Shown: positions 8,469-16,543 of the stretch, piece by piece
How positions within the stretch are numbered: the stretch's first letter is position 1
How the letters are laid out: each line of letters starts with the position of its first letter
Source of the DNA: Caldatribacterium sp964426875
GTDB lineage: Bacteria > Atribacterota > Atribacteria > Atribacterales > Caldatribacteriaceae
Reading direction: 5' to 3'
NCBI GenBank assembly: GCA_964426875.1
Contig: CAYRSB010000009.1
Coordinates: 1-59,458, forward strand
Length of the DNA stretch: 59,458 bases
Translations under genes and position numbers: made by a program
The notes under the pieces: generated by a model
Told to the model about the DNA's origin: nothing
What the model saw: only the letters and a program-made list of their open reading frames with translations
The model's database searches: none

Positions 8469-9568
8469 CAAGAATCAACCTCCGTTTTCCTTTTCCACTT
8501 CCTTCGTTCGAGGACGTCGACAAAAGCCTCTACCCGGGTCACAAGCCCTGCTTCTCCAGAGTGCTCGTCAATGGCAAGATGCAATACGGGGATATCGAAA
8601 TCCCGGCTTACCGCTTGTAAAACTCCCTTAGCTACGATCTCAGGCATGCAGGTGAAGGGATAAAGATGCACAACTCCGTCAAATCCTTCCTGAGCATAGC
8701 GAATAGTACTCCCAACGCTATCTATGCCCTCTCCACCCACAAACCGCTTAAGATAAGGCTTTGCCAACCTCCAGGCTTCCATCTTGTCCCGGGAACGAGT
8801 AAGGGGACGAAAGGTGTGCAAAACATATTCGACGGTAGAAACGGAATTGTGGACATACACACCCAGCTCTCCCAAGAGCTTTTCCACGTCAAAATTTACT
8901 CTTCTTTCCTGAGCAATATACACTTCTCCCACAATACCTACCTTGAGAAAACTATTCCCCCTCTTCTTAGGTAAGGAGAGAAGTTTCTCTTTGGCTCTTT
9001 GGCTGAGGGCCTCAAGTTCCTCCATAGTTTCTATGCCTCGAAGAGTCTCAATGGTTTCATCAACGATAGCATCAAGAGCCCTGGGGTTTTCCACCTGGCA
9101 CCGCAAGGCTCTTCTCCGGACTTCAAGCTCCTCGGTAAAGCGCAAAATGTTCCAGCTCAGGCGAACCACCTGAACAACGCGGGGAAGGCCAAATGTTTTC
9201 CCAGCCATGGTCCACAGAGCCTCAAGAAAAGGCCGTATCCCATACCGGGGATGATCGAGCAAGACAAAACGCACATTGTACCCCAAATCCTCAATGATGA
9301 GACGCTGTATCTGTCCATAATACCCGAAACGACAGGGACCCACACCTCCTACCATGAAGACGGTGTCGGCACCACGCTCAATCGCCTCGATAAAATTTCC
9401 CAGAGTAACCTTAAGGGGGAAACAGGCATTTTGTGGAGCTAATTTCACTCCGATCTCAATGGTCCTCTGGGTTATAGGAGGAGGGGGAATAATCTCTATA
9501 CCCAGGGTAGGATAGAGAACTCCCAGGGCCACATCAAGGTGCAGAAGACGTGGAAAGGTAGCTTTCAT
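8468..9568 (-). CDS. CoA-activase-associated subunit (2-hydroxyglutaryl-CoA dehydratase D-component/DUF2229-like)
   Basis: Member of the HgdB/DUF2229-related superfamily that partners BadF-type activators; in many Firmicutes these domains are fused to the activase in one very long polypeptide. The 366 aa include an early cysteine in APQNACFPLKVTLGNF (about 46-61), typical of a cluster ligand, a second in GGVGPCRFGYYGQ, a third in YPFTCMPE and the terminal block HLAIDEHSGEAGLVTRVEAF. It shares this terminal block and overall design with the gene at 9534-10532, so the two are paralogues. GGAGG at about 9582 precedes the ATG. The reaction is unknown; assignment as a dehydratase/reductase component is by family only. 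Confidence 0.75.
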   Translation of the reverse strand: MKATFPRLLHLDVALGVLYPTLGIEIIPPPPITQRTIEIGVKLAPQNACFPLKVTLGNFIEAIERGADTVFMVGGVGPCRFGYYGQIQRLIIEDLGYNVRFVLLDHPRYGIRPFLEALWTMAGKTFGLPRVVQVVRLSWNILRFTEELEVRRRALRCQVENPRALDAIVDETIETLRGIETMEELEALSQRAKEKLLSLPKKRGNSFLKVGIVGEVYIAQERRVNFDVEKLLGELGVYVHNSVSTVEYVLHTFRPLTRSRDKMEAWRLAKPYLKRFVGGEGIDSVGSTIRYAQEGFDGVVHLYPFTCMPEIVAKGVLQAVSRDFDIPVLHLAIDEHSGEAGLVTRVEAFVDVLERRKWKRKTEVDS

Positions 9569-10532
9569 GGTGTGTGTTCCTCCACTCCATCATGTCTACA
9601 AAGGCTTCAAGACGAGTAACGATTCCCGCTTCCCCAGTGTGCTCATCAATTTCAAGGCGAAGATAGGGAAAGGAACTCTTTTTCCTTTTGGTATACCGTT
9701 CTACAACTTCACCCACCAGGGAATCGGGGCCACATTCAAAAGAAACAAGGTGCACAAATCCCTGAACCCCAGGCCTCTCTTTCTCCAAAAATGAAAAAGC
9801 CGTCCCCACGATTTCGTTAGAAATAGTCCAGAAACTCGCTTTAGGAAGAGCTCTTAAGGCAGAACGTACTTCCCTTTTGGGCACCATGTCGGGAGTTATG
9901 ATTGAGTACCCCAAGTTGTGGATCTTTCGCACAAGGTTCATGTTGATGTAACTGTCGCTCAGAAGATAGGTGTGTCCTAAAAGGACCACTTTCTTCTCCT
10001 GAAGCGGAAGAGGCGAACGTCCATCGATGATGTTTTCTGGAAGCCAGCCCTCCTGCAGCTTTTTGCAAAAGGCCAGATGAGCCTCTTCGGCTCGCTTTAA
10101 GGCCTTACCAATCCGGTACTCGCTCTTTGTAAAGCGCTTTCCAATGGAGAGGAAACCCTCCCACCATCCTCGTATCCCTCGATCGCGCATGTTCACCTCG
10201 TTATCGATCAATGTCTCCGCGTCTACCTTAAAGAGACTCCGCACAAGATCGGGAAGTCCCAGAATCTTGGGACAGTTGTACTCTCCCTTGTGGAAACTCA
10301 CCATACGGGGAACAAAAAGGGCATCAACTCTATCCAAAAGGGAATAGGCATGCCCCAGGAAAACTTTAACCGGGAAACATATCTCTTCTACCCCATAGAC
10401 CAAACCATGGTGGATGATGGCTTTATTCGTTGGGGGAGAAATCACCACTTCTGCCCCGAGCTCCTCGAGAAAGGTCTTCCAGAGCGCAAAAAAACGATAA
10501 AAGAGAAGACCTCGAGGAATCCCAACCCGCAT
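9534..10532 (-). CDS. CoA-activase-associated subunit, paralogue
   Basis: 332-aa member of the same DUF2229/HgdB-like family as the next gene downstream, which it overlaps by 35 bp. Conserved features are the start GIPRGLLFYRFFALWKTFLE, a cysteine in VEEICFPVKVFLGHAY (about 60), another in EYNCPKIL, GHTYLLSDSYINMNLVRKI, FECGPDSLVGE and the terminal IDEHTGEAGIVTRLEAFVD. The start codon at 10532 has a strong AGGAGG site 8-9 bases upstream. First gene of the three-gene set. The two subunits may form a heterodimer holding one or two iron-sulfur clusters, reduced by the ATPase at 7425-8468. Confidence 0.75.
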   Translation of the reverse strand: MRVGIPRGLLFYRFFALWKTFLEELGAEVVISPPTNKAIIHHGLVYGVEEICFPVKVFLGHAYSLLDRVDALFVPRMVSFHKGEYNCPKILGLPDLVRSLFKVDAETLIDNEVNMRDRGIRGWWEGFLSIGKRFTKSEYRIGKALKRAEEAHLAFCKKLQEGWLPENIIDGRSPLPLQEKKVVLLGHTYLLSDSYINMNLVRKIHNLGYSIITPDMVPKREVRSALRALPKASFWTISNEIVGTAFSFLEKERPGVQGFVHLVSFECGPDSLVGEVVERYTKRKKSSFPYLRLEIDEHTGEAGIVTRLEAFVDMMEWRNTHHESYLSTSSAP

Positions 10533-10571
10533 CGTATATTTCCTCCTTTCGGGTACCATTATTATACAGGC

Positions 10572-11594
10572 TCAAGATAAAAAAGACAAAAAAACTTCCC
10601 GCAGCCTCTCGAGCTCCGCAATGCTTACGCACTCTCGCTCCGAATGAGCCAGGGCAAGATCTCCTGCCCCGAAGACCACGCTTGGCACACCCCGCATGAC
10701 GAGATACGTGGCATCGGTCCAAGAGGGCATCCCAGCATATACTGCCCCTTTACCCTCTACCTTCTCTAAGGCCCTTTTCAAACGCTCTACAACACCGGCA
10801 CTTTGGGGAATGGAAAAGGCCTGATTGGAGTCGAGAAGAGTAACGCGAACTGGGTACTTCTTCTCAAGATTGAGCACCCGATTTCTCACTTCCTCTACTC
10901 CATGAGGAGGAGGAAAGGGAAGGGCACACTCTACGATGCAACGCTCAGGAATAACGTAACTTGATTCCCCTCCCTCAATCTTTCCAAGCATCAAATGCAA
11001 GGAGGGAACAAAAAGAGGATGGGAGGAAAGGGAATTGACGATTGCTTCGCACTCTCGCACAATCTCCACAGCCAGACAGAGGGCGTTCTGCGCCGCATGC
11101 GGATAAGCTCCATGCCCACTCAAACCCTCAACGTGAAAGCGAACCTCCACATCTCCAGCAAGGGCCGTACAGAGGGAAAAACTCGTAGGCTCAAGAACTA
11201 CCGCTCCCTCAAATTCCCGGTGAGGCACAAAGTGCCAGGACCCGGCTCCGGTCGTCTCCTCTTCAGAAAAAAAGACGAGTTCCACCGGAGAGCTGGAACG
11301 CTGTAGAGCGTCAAGCAATGCGGCAATTTGTCCTCGGGTGTCGAGCACCCCTGCCCCAAAGACAAAACCATCTTTAACCGCACAACCTCCCTTTCTCCCT
11401 GCGTAGTGCACATCCACATGGGTAGCCAAAAGAAAAGGCGATGTTCCCCGTCGGGCGTAAAGGTTCCACTTTCCCGGGTCGTATTCCTGCCAGTGGATCT
11501 CCTCAAAACCACACTTCTCAAGAAACTGGGCTATCCACTGAAGCACCTCCTGTTCTTCACCGCTTGTTCCGCCTAAAAAGAGGAGCCTCTCCAA
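10572..11594 (-). CDS. M20-family metallopeptidase/deacylase
   Basis: Di-zinc amidohydrolase of the ArgE/DapE/CPG2 (M20) family, 340 aa. Metal ligands and catalytic residues are recognisable: H and D in ATHVDVHYAG, the bridging D in AGVLDTRGQ, catalytic E-E in FFSEEETTGAGS, the E in VVLEPTSF and the terminal H in LALAHSERECV. The dimerisation (lid) domain lies at about residues 155-265, including HVEGLSGHGAYPH. The N-terminus GGTSGEEQEVLQWIAQFLEK is typical, supporting the TTG start at 11594. The start overlaps the acetyltransferase gene by 38 bp, so the pair is probably cotranscribed. Substrate (peptide, acetyl-amino acid or N-succinyl compound) cannot be fixed. Confidence 0.8.
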   Translation of the reverse strand: MERLLFLGGTSGEEQEVLQWIAQFLEKCGFEEIHWQEYDPGKWNLYARRGTSPFLLATHVDVHYAGRKGGCAVKDGFVFGAGVLDTRGQIAALLDALQRSSSPVELVFFSEEETTGAGSWHFVPHREFEGAVVLEPTSFSLCTALAGDVEVRFHVEGLSGHGAYPHAAQNALCLAVEIVRECEAIVNSLSSHPLFVPSLHLMLGKIEGGESSYVIPERCIVECALPFPPPHGVEEVRNRVLNLEKKYPVRVTLLDSNQAFSIPQSAGVVERLKRALEKVEGKGAVYAGMPSWTDATYLVMRGVPSVVFGAGDLALAHSERECVSIAELERLREVFLSFLS

Positions 11595-12093
11595 AATCTC
11601 GAGGAGATACAGGAATCTCCACCTCCTTCACCATGCGCACCCACTTTCCGTACTGGATAGTTTTTTGAAACCCCCGCTTGAGGTAGAACTGCATGGCACC
11701 CTCGTTCTTCTCTCCGACCCAAAGACCAACCCTTTCCCGCCCACGCTTGGTAAGGTATTCAAGGGCACGGCCAAAGAGAGCGCTCCCAACGCCCTTGCCC
11801 TGGAAAGCAGGGTCCACGACGAATTCATGAACCTCTCCAAAGAGCTCTCCGTCCTCCCACCAGGTAGCATGGACCCCCACGAATCCCACTATGCGTTCCC
11901 CCAAAAAGGCCACAAAAAATCCCTGTGGATCCCCTCGCCACAGCCACCGGATATACCCCTCAATGCGCTGTGGAGAGTGGTATCCGTACTCAGGGAGGGT
12001 GGCATAAGCATGCTGGTAAACCGAAACGAGCTCTCCCATGAGGTCATTGAGGTCTCGCTCTTCGAGGGTAGTGATGCACAGTTCTTCTTCCAT
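11557..12093 (-). CDS. GNAT-family N-acetyltransferase
   Basis: Single GNAT domain, 178 aa. Motif A, with the acetyl-CoA pyrophosphate loop, is FQGKGVGSALFGRALEYL (about 98-115), preceded by the beta-4 strand HEFVVDP. The C-terminal GLWVGEKNEGAMQFYLKRGF block is the usual N-x-x-A-x-x-F-Y-x-x-x-G-F signature. ATG at 12093 is preferred; a GTG at 12102 is in frame. It leads an operon with the M20 peptidase. The substrate is unknown; together the two could act on an N-acetylated amino compound, an inference only. Confidence 0.8.
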   Translation of the reverse strand: MEEELCITTLEERDLNDLMGELVSVYQHAYATLPEYGYHSPQRIEGYIRWLWRGDPQGFFVAFLGERIVGFVGVHATWWEDGELFGEVHEFVVDPAFQGKGVGSALFGRALEYLTKRGRERVGLWVGEKNEGAMQFYLKRGFQKTIQYGKWVRMVKEVEIPVSPRDFGEAPLFRRNKR

Positions 12094-12107
12094 ACCAAAC
12101 ACTTCAC

Positions 12108-12145
12108 TCGCTCACTGCCTGCAGAAGCTGCGTCTCAGTGAGCGA
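12108..12145 (-). promoter_or_regulatory. 5'-end stem-loop upstream of the acetyltransferase gene
   Basis: Ten-base perfect inverted repeat (arms 12108-12117 and 12136-12145, TCGCTCACTG in the minus-strand reading) with an inner GCAG/CTGC stem. It starts almost exactly at the transcription start predicted from the promoter just upstream and ends about 15 bases before the ATG. It could be a stabilising mRNA hairpin or a DNA operator. Confidence 0.5.
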
Positions 12146-12149
12146 TCTC

Positions 12150-12177
12150 ATTATACCACCTTGTAGAACCTCTGAAA
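12150..12177 (-). promoter_or_regulatory. possible promoter of the acetyltransferase/M20 operon
   Basis: Minus-strand TATAAT at 12150-12155 matches the -10 consensus exactly. The -35 candidate TTTCAG (12172-12177), 16 bp away, is weak. Confidence 0.45.
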
Positions 12178-12371
12178 CCTCTCCCGCATACCCTGGGTGA
12201 CCTCTTCCTCAGAAATACTGGCAGAATCCAACCGTCTTCTCTTCAACACTTCGGAAAGGAAAGAGATTTTTTTCCTCAAAGAAAAAGTACACGGGATTTC
12301 GTCCTCTCCAAAGCACTCGCCAGCCCTTTACAACGCCTCACCGAATTCCAAAGGTACTAAAGTACTTTCTT

Positions 12372-12788
12372 CTACAGGGCAAGCTTTTCAAGAATGGGGA
12401 TATTGTGTCTTGCAAGGACCTCTCTGGCTTTTTCCAGATCCTCGACTCGCAAAACTACGTAAGCCCTTTCTCCCTGAGGGGAGACGAAGGCATAGAGATA
12501 CTCAATGGGTATGCCACCCTGGGTAAGCACCTCCACCACATCACACAACCCCCCGGGGCGATCCTCAATCCCCACAGCAAGAACCTCGGTCAGAGTGGCA
12601 GCGAATCGTTCTTCCTTAAGCTTGGCCACAATGGTTTCGGGATTCTCAACGATGAAACGCAAAACTCCAAATTCTGCTGTGTCGGCCAAAGAGAGAGCCC
12701 GCAGATTCACACCCCATTCCTTGAGTTTTCTGAGCACCTCGTAGAGACTCCCAGGTTTGTTCTCGAGAAACACAGAGACCTGTTTCAT
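12372..12788 (-). CDS. tandem ACT-domain protein
   Basis: 138-aa protein made of two ACT domains: VSVFLENKPGSLYEVLRKLK (about 4-23) and VGIEDRPGGLCDVVEVLTQG (about 73-92), each with the D/N-x-P-G-x-L ligand-binding turn. Such stand-alone tandem ACT proteins occur next to paaK-like CoA ligases and indolepyruvate oxidoreductases, and are thought to sense amino acids. The ATG overlaps the paaK stop by 4 bp, so the two are translationally coupled. The ligand is unknown; an aromatic or branched amino acid is plausible from context. Confidence 0.85.
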   Translation of the reverse strand: MKQVSVFLENKPGSLYEVLRKLKEWGVNLRALSLADTAEFGVLRFIVENPETIVAKLKEERFAATLTEVLAVGIEDRPGGLCDVVEVLTQGGIPIEYLYAFVSPQGERAYVVLRVEDLEKAREVLARHNIPILEKLAL

Positions 12789-14104
12789 GCTCTACCCTCG
12801 CTCTTTCTAAGGTCCATAACCCTTTTGGCTTTGCCTTCTGCACGGGCTATGGACTTGGGTTCAAGGAGCTTCACATCACAGTGAATACCCAATTCGGCCT
12901 TGAGACGTTCTTCGATCTGCTTTTTGAGACGCTCAAGGACCTTCACTTCGTCCGAGAGAATACGAGGAGCCACTTCCACATGAACTTCAATGACGTCAAG
13001 GTAATTCTCTCTTTTAACCACAATCTGGTAATGAGGCTCTACTCCATCAAAGCTTAAAAGAACACTTTCGATTTGCGAAGGATAGACGTTAATTCCCCGA
13101 ATAATGAGCATATCGTCGGTGCGGGAAGCCACCCGTCTCATGCGTACCAGGGTCCGGCCGCAGCGGCATGGTTCATACGTCAAAGCAGAGATGTCCCCGG
13201 TGCGATAGCGAATGACGGGGGTACCTTCTTTGGTGAGGGTGGTGAAAACGAGCTCTCCTACTTCTCCTGGAGGGAGAACTTCCCCTGTCTTGGGATTAAT
13301 GACTTCAGGGAGGAAGTGGTCTTCAGAGATGTGAAGGCCTGCCCGCTCCTCGCATTCAAAGGCTACCCCCGGCCCTATCACTTCACTGAGGCCATAGATA
13401 TCAAAAGCCTGGATGGGGAGCTTTCGCTCAACTTCAGTTCGCATCTCTTCTGACCAGGGTTCGGCCCCAAAGATTCCCAGACGAAGTTTGGTCTTTGCCC
13501 AATCGATGCCATTTTCTCTGGCAACCTCAGCAATGTAGAGGGCATACGAAGGTGTACAGCACAGAACCGAAATTCCAAAGTCGCGTATGATTTGAATCTG
13601 TCGGAGAGTATTTCCCACAGACATCGGAACAACCGTAGCTCCCAGCTTCTCTGCCCCGTAGTGTACCCCTAAGCCTCCAGTGAAAAGTCCGTATCCAAAC
13701 GCCACCTGAATGACGTCTTCGGCACTCACCCCACACCCGCAAAGGGTTCTGGCCATAAGTTCTGCCCAGGTCTCAATGTCACGCCTCGTATATCCCACAA
13801 CAGTGGCCGTTCCAGTCGTTCCGGAGGAAGAGTGGATGCGGACAATGTTCCGCATAGGCTCGCCAATGGCTCCAAAGGGGTAAACTCCTCTGAGATCGTC
13901 CTTTGTGGTAAGAGGAAGATATTTTAGGTCCTCCAGAGAGCGAATGCCATAGACGTTGATCCCTGCTTCATCAAGTTTACGGCGATAATAGGGAAGACTG
14001 TGGTATGCTCGGATAAGTACCTTTTTCAAGCGATTAAGCTGTATTTTTTTCAGTTCCTCCCGAGATAAAAGCTCAAAATATTCATCCCAGAACGTAGGCT
14101 TCAC
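12785..14104 (-). CDS. paaK: phenylacetate-CoA ligase family enzyme
   Basis: AMP-forming aryl-CoA ligase of the PaaK family (439 aa, normal length). Signature motifs are the P-loop HSSSGTTGTATVVGYTRRDI (about 91-110), GIFGAEPWSEEMR (about 208-220), the YGLSEVIGPGVAFEC segment and YRTGDISALTYEPC (about 297-310). The C-terminal PaaK-type dimerisation domain with DVIEVHVEVAP is complete. In anaerobes with indolepyruvate or 2-oxoacid oxidoreductases the enzyme recycles arylacetates from aromatic amino acid fermentation. The start is GTG at 14104 behind AAGGAAGGGG. It is divergent from ilvE, with a 69-bp intergenic region carrying A/T-rich TACAATACAAT. Confidence 0.88.
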   Translation of the reverse strand: MKPTFWDEYFELLSREELKKIQLNRLKKVLIRAYHSLPYYRRKLDEAGINVYGIRSLEDLKYLPLTTKDDLRGVYPFGAIGEPMRNIVRIHSSSGTTGTATVVGYTRRDIETWAELMARTLCGCGVSAEDVIQVAFGYGLFTGGLGVHYGAEKLGATVVPMSVGNTLRQIQIIRDFGISVLCCTPSYALYIAEVARENGIDWAKTKLRLGIFGAEPWSEEMRTEVERKLPIQAFDIYGLSEVIGPGVAFECEERAGLHISEDHFLPEVINPKTGEVLPPGEVGELVFTTLTKEGTPVIRYRTGDISALTYEPCRCGRTLVRMRRVASRTDDMLIIRGINVYPSQIESVLLSFDGVEPHYQIVVKRENYLDVIEVHVEVAPRILSDEVKVLERLKKQIEERLKAELGIHCDVKLLEPKSIARAEGKAKRVMDLRKSEGRA

Positions 14105-14173
14105 CCCCTTCCTTTTTTCCTACTGTACAATACAATAAAGGAAGCGAAAAGGGAAGGCAGGAGTGAAACTCTT

Positions 14174-15088
14174 ATGCAGGAACTTCGACTCATCTGGAGA
14201 AATGGGAAACTCGTGGATTGGCAAGAGGCCACAACGCACATTCTTACCCATGCCCTCCACTATGGTACGGCTGTTTTCGAGGGCATCCGTTGCTACAAAA
14301 CCAAAAAGGGGCCAGCCGTCTTTCGTCTGAAAGAACACGTCCGGAGGCTTTTTGACTCCGCCCATATTATTAAAATGGCCATCCCCTATACCCCAGGAGA
14401 AATCGAGAAAGCCATCGTGGAAACGGTGAAAGCCAACGAGGTGGAAGAGTGTTACATCCGCCCGGTGGCCTTCCGGGGATACGGCGAGATGGGTGTGGAC
14501 CCAACCCGTTGTGAAGTAGACTGTGCCATAGCTACCTGGTGCTGGGGTGCCTATATGGGAGACAAGGGCCTCAAAGAAGGTATTCGGGCTAAAATCTCTT
14601 CCTATGTTCGAACCTATGTGAATTCTGGTTCTCCTCGGGCCAAAACGAGTGCTAACTACCTCAATTCGGCTCTGGCCAAGATGGAAGCTAAAGAACTGGG
14701 ATACGACGAAGCTATCCTTCTTGACATTCACGGATTTGTGGCTGAAGGAAGCGGAGAAAACATCTTCTATGTCAAAGACGGGATTCTCTACACCCCACAC
14801 TCCTATTCCATTCTTCTTGGTATCACCCGTGATACGGTCATAAAGATTGCCGAAAAGATTGGTATCCTCATACGGGAGACTCTCTGTACTCGTGACGACC
14901 TCTATCTGGCCGACGAGGCTTTCTTCACCGGGACAGCAGCAGAAATTACCCCCATCGTGGAGGTAGACGGGCGACGAATCGGCGAGGGGAAACCTGGCCC
15001 CTTGACAAGAAAACTCCAGGAAATTTTCTTCCGAGTGGTACGGGGAGAAGAGCCAGGGTACGAAAACTGGCTCACGTATGTATCATAA
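14174..15088 (+). CDS. ilvE: branched-chain amino acid aminotransferase
   Basis: Fold-type IV PLP aminotransferase interconverting valine, leucine and isoleucine with their 2-oxoacids. At 304 aa it has family length. Motifs include the start IWRNGKLVDWQEATTHILTH, HYGTAVFEGIRCY, the active-site lysine region RAKTSANYLNSALAKMEAKE (about 156-175), EGSGENIFYVKDG and the C-terminal FFTGTAAEITPIVEVDGR. A GGCAGGAG ribosome site precedes the ATG. It shares a divergent promoter region with the paaK/ACT operon, consistent with amino acid fermentation or synthesis. Confidence 0.93.
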   Translation: MQELRLIWRNGKLVDWQEATTHILTHALHYGTAVFEGIRCYKTKKGPAVFRLKEHVRRLFDSAHIIKMAIPYTPGEIEKAIVETVKANEVEECYIRPVAFRGYGEMGVDPTRCEVDCAIATWCWGAYMGDKGLKEGIRAKISSYVRTYVNSGSPRAKTSANYLNSALAKMEAKELGYDEAILLDIHGFVAEGSGENIFYVKDGILYTPHSYSILLGITRDTVIKIAEKIGILIRETLCTRDDLYLADEAFFTGTAAEITPIVEVDGRRIGEGKPGPLTRKLQEIFFRVVRGEEPGYENWLTYVS

Positions 15089-15106
15089 AAGAAAGGGGGA
15101 AGTCAT

Positions 15107-15385
15107 ATGTGTTACGTTGGTCCGCTCTCCGGCGCCATCGTTACGTCACTTCTTTGGAAAAGAACAAAAAGCATGAAGGTCTTCTGGCTGAACCTTCTTT
15201 TCTGGGGTGGGGCGCTCTTTGGGGTCATCGATCATCTGCTTAACGGTGAACTCTTTCTCATCTCAGAGGAAATTGGCTGGGATCTCCTCCTTGGAGCTAT
15301 TATCACGGGGATAATTCTCTGTGTTTGGGGAGGAGTTGTGGCTCTCTCTCGAAAGCATCCGGTTCTCTCTCGAATGCTCTCGTAA
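15107..15385 (+). CDS. small membrane protein of unknown function
   Basis: 92-aa protein with an AAGGGGGAAG ribosome site. Three hydrophobic segments are visible: around residues 4-15 (short, VGPLSGAIVTSLLW), 25-43 (VFWLNLLFWGGALFGVIDH) and 60-82 (LLLGAIITGIILCVWGGVVA). A conserved-looking cysteine lies at position 2. Similar short proteins are annotated as hypothetical in other anaerobes. It follows ilvE by 18 bp and precedes a transporter gene, so cotranscription is likely. Confidence 0.7.
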   Translation: MCYVGPLSGAIVTSLLWKRTKSMKVFWLNLLFWGGALFGVIDHLLNGELFLISEEIGWDLLLGAIITGIILCVWGGVVALSRKHPVLSRMLS

Positions 15386-15393
15386 AGAGGTCT

Positions 15394-15424
15394 CTGCCTG
15401 AGGTTCTTGTAGAACCTCAGGCAG
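15394..15424 (+). other. 14-bp perfect hairpin between small membrane protein and MFS gene
   Basis: Perfect inverted repeat of 14 bp (15394-15407 and 15411-15424) around a three-base loop. It begins 9 bases after the stop of the small gene and ends 11 bases before the proposed ATG of the transporter. No T-run follows, so it is not a classical terminator. Its position over the region where a ribosome site is expected suggests translational control or protection after processing. Confidence 0.6.
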
Positions 15425-15435
15425 AATGGATTCTT

Positions 15436-16539
15436 ATGGCTTTATTGCTTTTTCTCTTTCACTTTTTTATTGACTGGGCGAGCTCTTTCCCCGCGCCCCT
15501 TGGCCCATACCTTGTAGAGCATTATGGTCTTGATACCAGAACCGTTTCTGTGGCTATCACTGCGCTGGGTTTTCTTGGATCTTTTGTCCAGCCAGTTTTT
15601 GCTATCTTCCTTGGTAGGGTCAAGAATCACCTTGCGAGTCTTTACCTTTCCTTGTCTCTGGCTGCTCTTTCGGTGATCTTTCTTTCTCTACCTCTTTCCT
15701 TTACGCTCCTTTTTGGGACCCTTATTCTCCTTTTCTTAGCCAATGCCTCTTTCCATCCCCTAGGAGCAGCCCTCTCTGGAGTACAAAATGGAGCCCAGGG
15801 TATAGCGTTTTTTACTGCAGGAGGTATTGCTGGCGGGATTGTAGGACCTTTGTGTGTAACCTGGCTTGTTTTGCGCTTTTCTCTTGCGCCGCTTTCCTGG
15901 ATTGCTCTGGGACTTTGGGGATTTCTAAGTATCAGTTTCTTTCGCTTTCGGGGAGTTGCGCTTCATGTCCCCTATGCGTCCTTCTCTTTGCGCCTTTTTC
16001 CAGTTCTCTTTCCCATCTGGTTCCTTGTAGGGATACGAACATTTTTCACCTCTCTTTTCCACACCTTTTTGCCCCTCTATGTTGCTTCTTTTGCCCCCAT
16101 GTTTTGGGGTGGAATACTCCTTTCTCTTGGGGTTCTTGTTGGATTCTTTGCTAACTTCCTTGGTGTTGCCCTTCTAAGAAAGGTTCCTATCTGGGTCATT
16201 AATTTTCTCTCTTTCATTGGCCTTGGGGTGGGGCTACTTTTCCTTCCTATGACTCAGAGAATCCCTCTTCTTTTTCTCCTTTCCCTTTTTGCCGATTTCT
16301 CAGCGTTTCTCACTATGAGTGCCAACGTGCATGAAGCGCAAGAAATCCTTCCTGAAAACCGAGTCTTTGCTTCTTCTGTTGCCATGGGCCTGGCCTGGTC
16401 TTTTGGGAATCTTCTGAGTTTTGCCTTTGCAAGTGCTTTCGGCGATAGAGTAACCTTTGTCCTTGAGGCGTCAGGGATTCTTGGGATTCTTGTAGCCTTA
16501 GCTCTCCTTGGTATTCGTCCTCGTCTTTTGAGGAGGTGA
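15436..16539 (+). CDS. major facilitator superfamily transporter
   Basis: About 12 hydrophobic segments over 367 aa, typical of MFS permeases (slightly short; family usually about 400). The first helix FLFHFFIDWASSFPAPLGPY and the following LDTRTVSVAITALGFLGSFV fit the N-terminal domain. The central loop near residue 170 separates two six-helix halves, and LPENRVFASSVAMGLAWSFG lies before the last helices. Relatives include fosmidomycin-resistance-type (Fsr) proteins, but no substrate can be assigned. The ATG at 15436 is proposed because the hydrophobic helix begins there; no good ribosome site is seen and a strong hairpin lies just upstream. Confidence 0.8.
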   Translation: MALLLFLFHFFIDWASSFPAPLGPYLVEHYGLDTRTVSVAITALGFLGSFVQPVFAIFLGRVKNHLASLYLSLSLAALSVIFLSLPLSFTLLFGTLILLFLANASFHPLGAALSGVQNGAQGIAFFTAGGIAGGIVGPLCVTWLVLRFSLAPLSWIALGLWGFLSISFFRFRGVALHVPYASFSLRLFPVLFPIWFLVGIRTFFTSLFHTFLPLYVASFAPMFWGGILLSLGVLVGFFANFLGVALLRKVPIWVINFLSFIGLGVGLLFLPMTQRIPLLFLLSLFADFSAFLTMSANVHEAQEILPENRVFASSVAMGLAWSFGNLLSFAFASAFGDRVTFVLEASGILGILVALALLGIRPRLLRR

Positions 16540-16543
16540 AACT

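Noticed and set aside
14120..14800. 226-codon minus-strand frame
   Set aside because: It is antisense to ilvE, whose motifs are complete.
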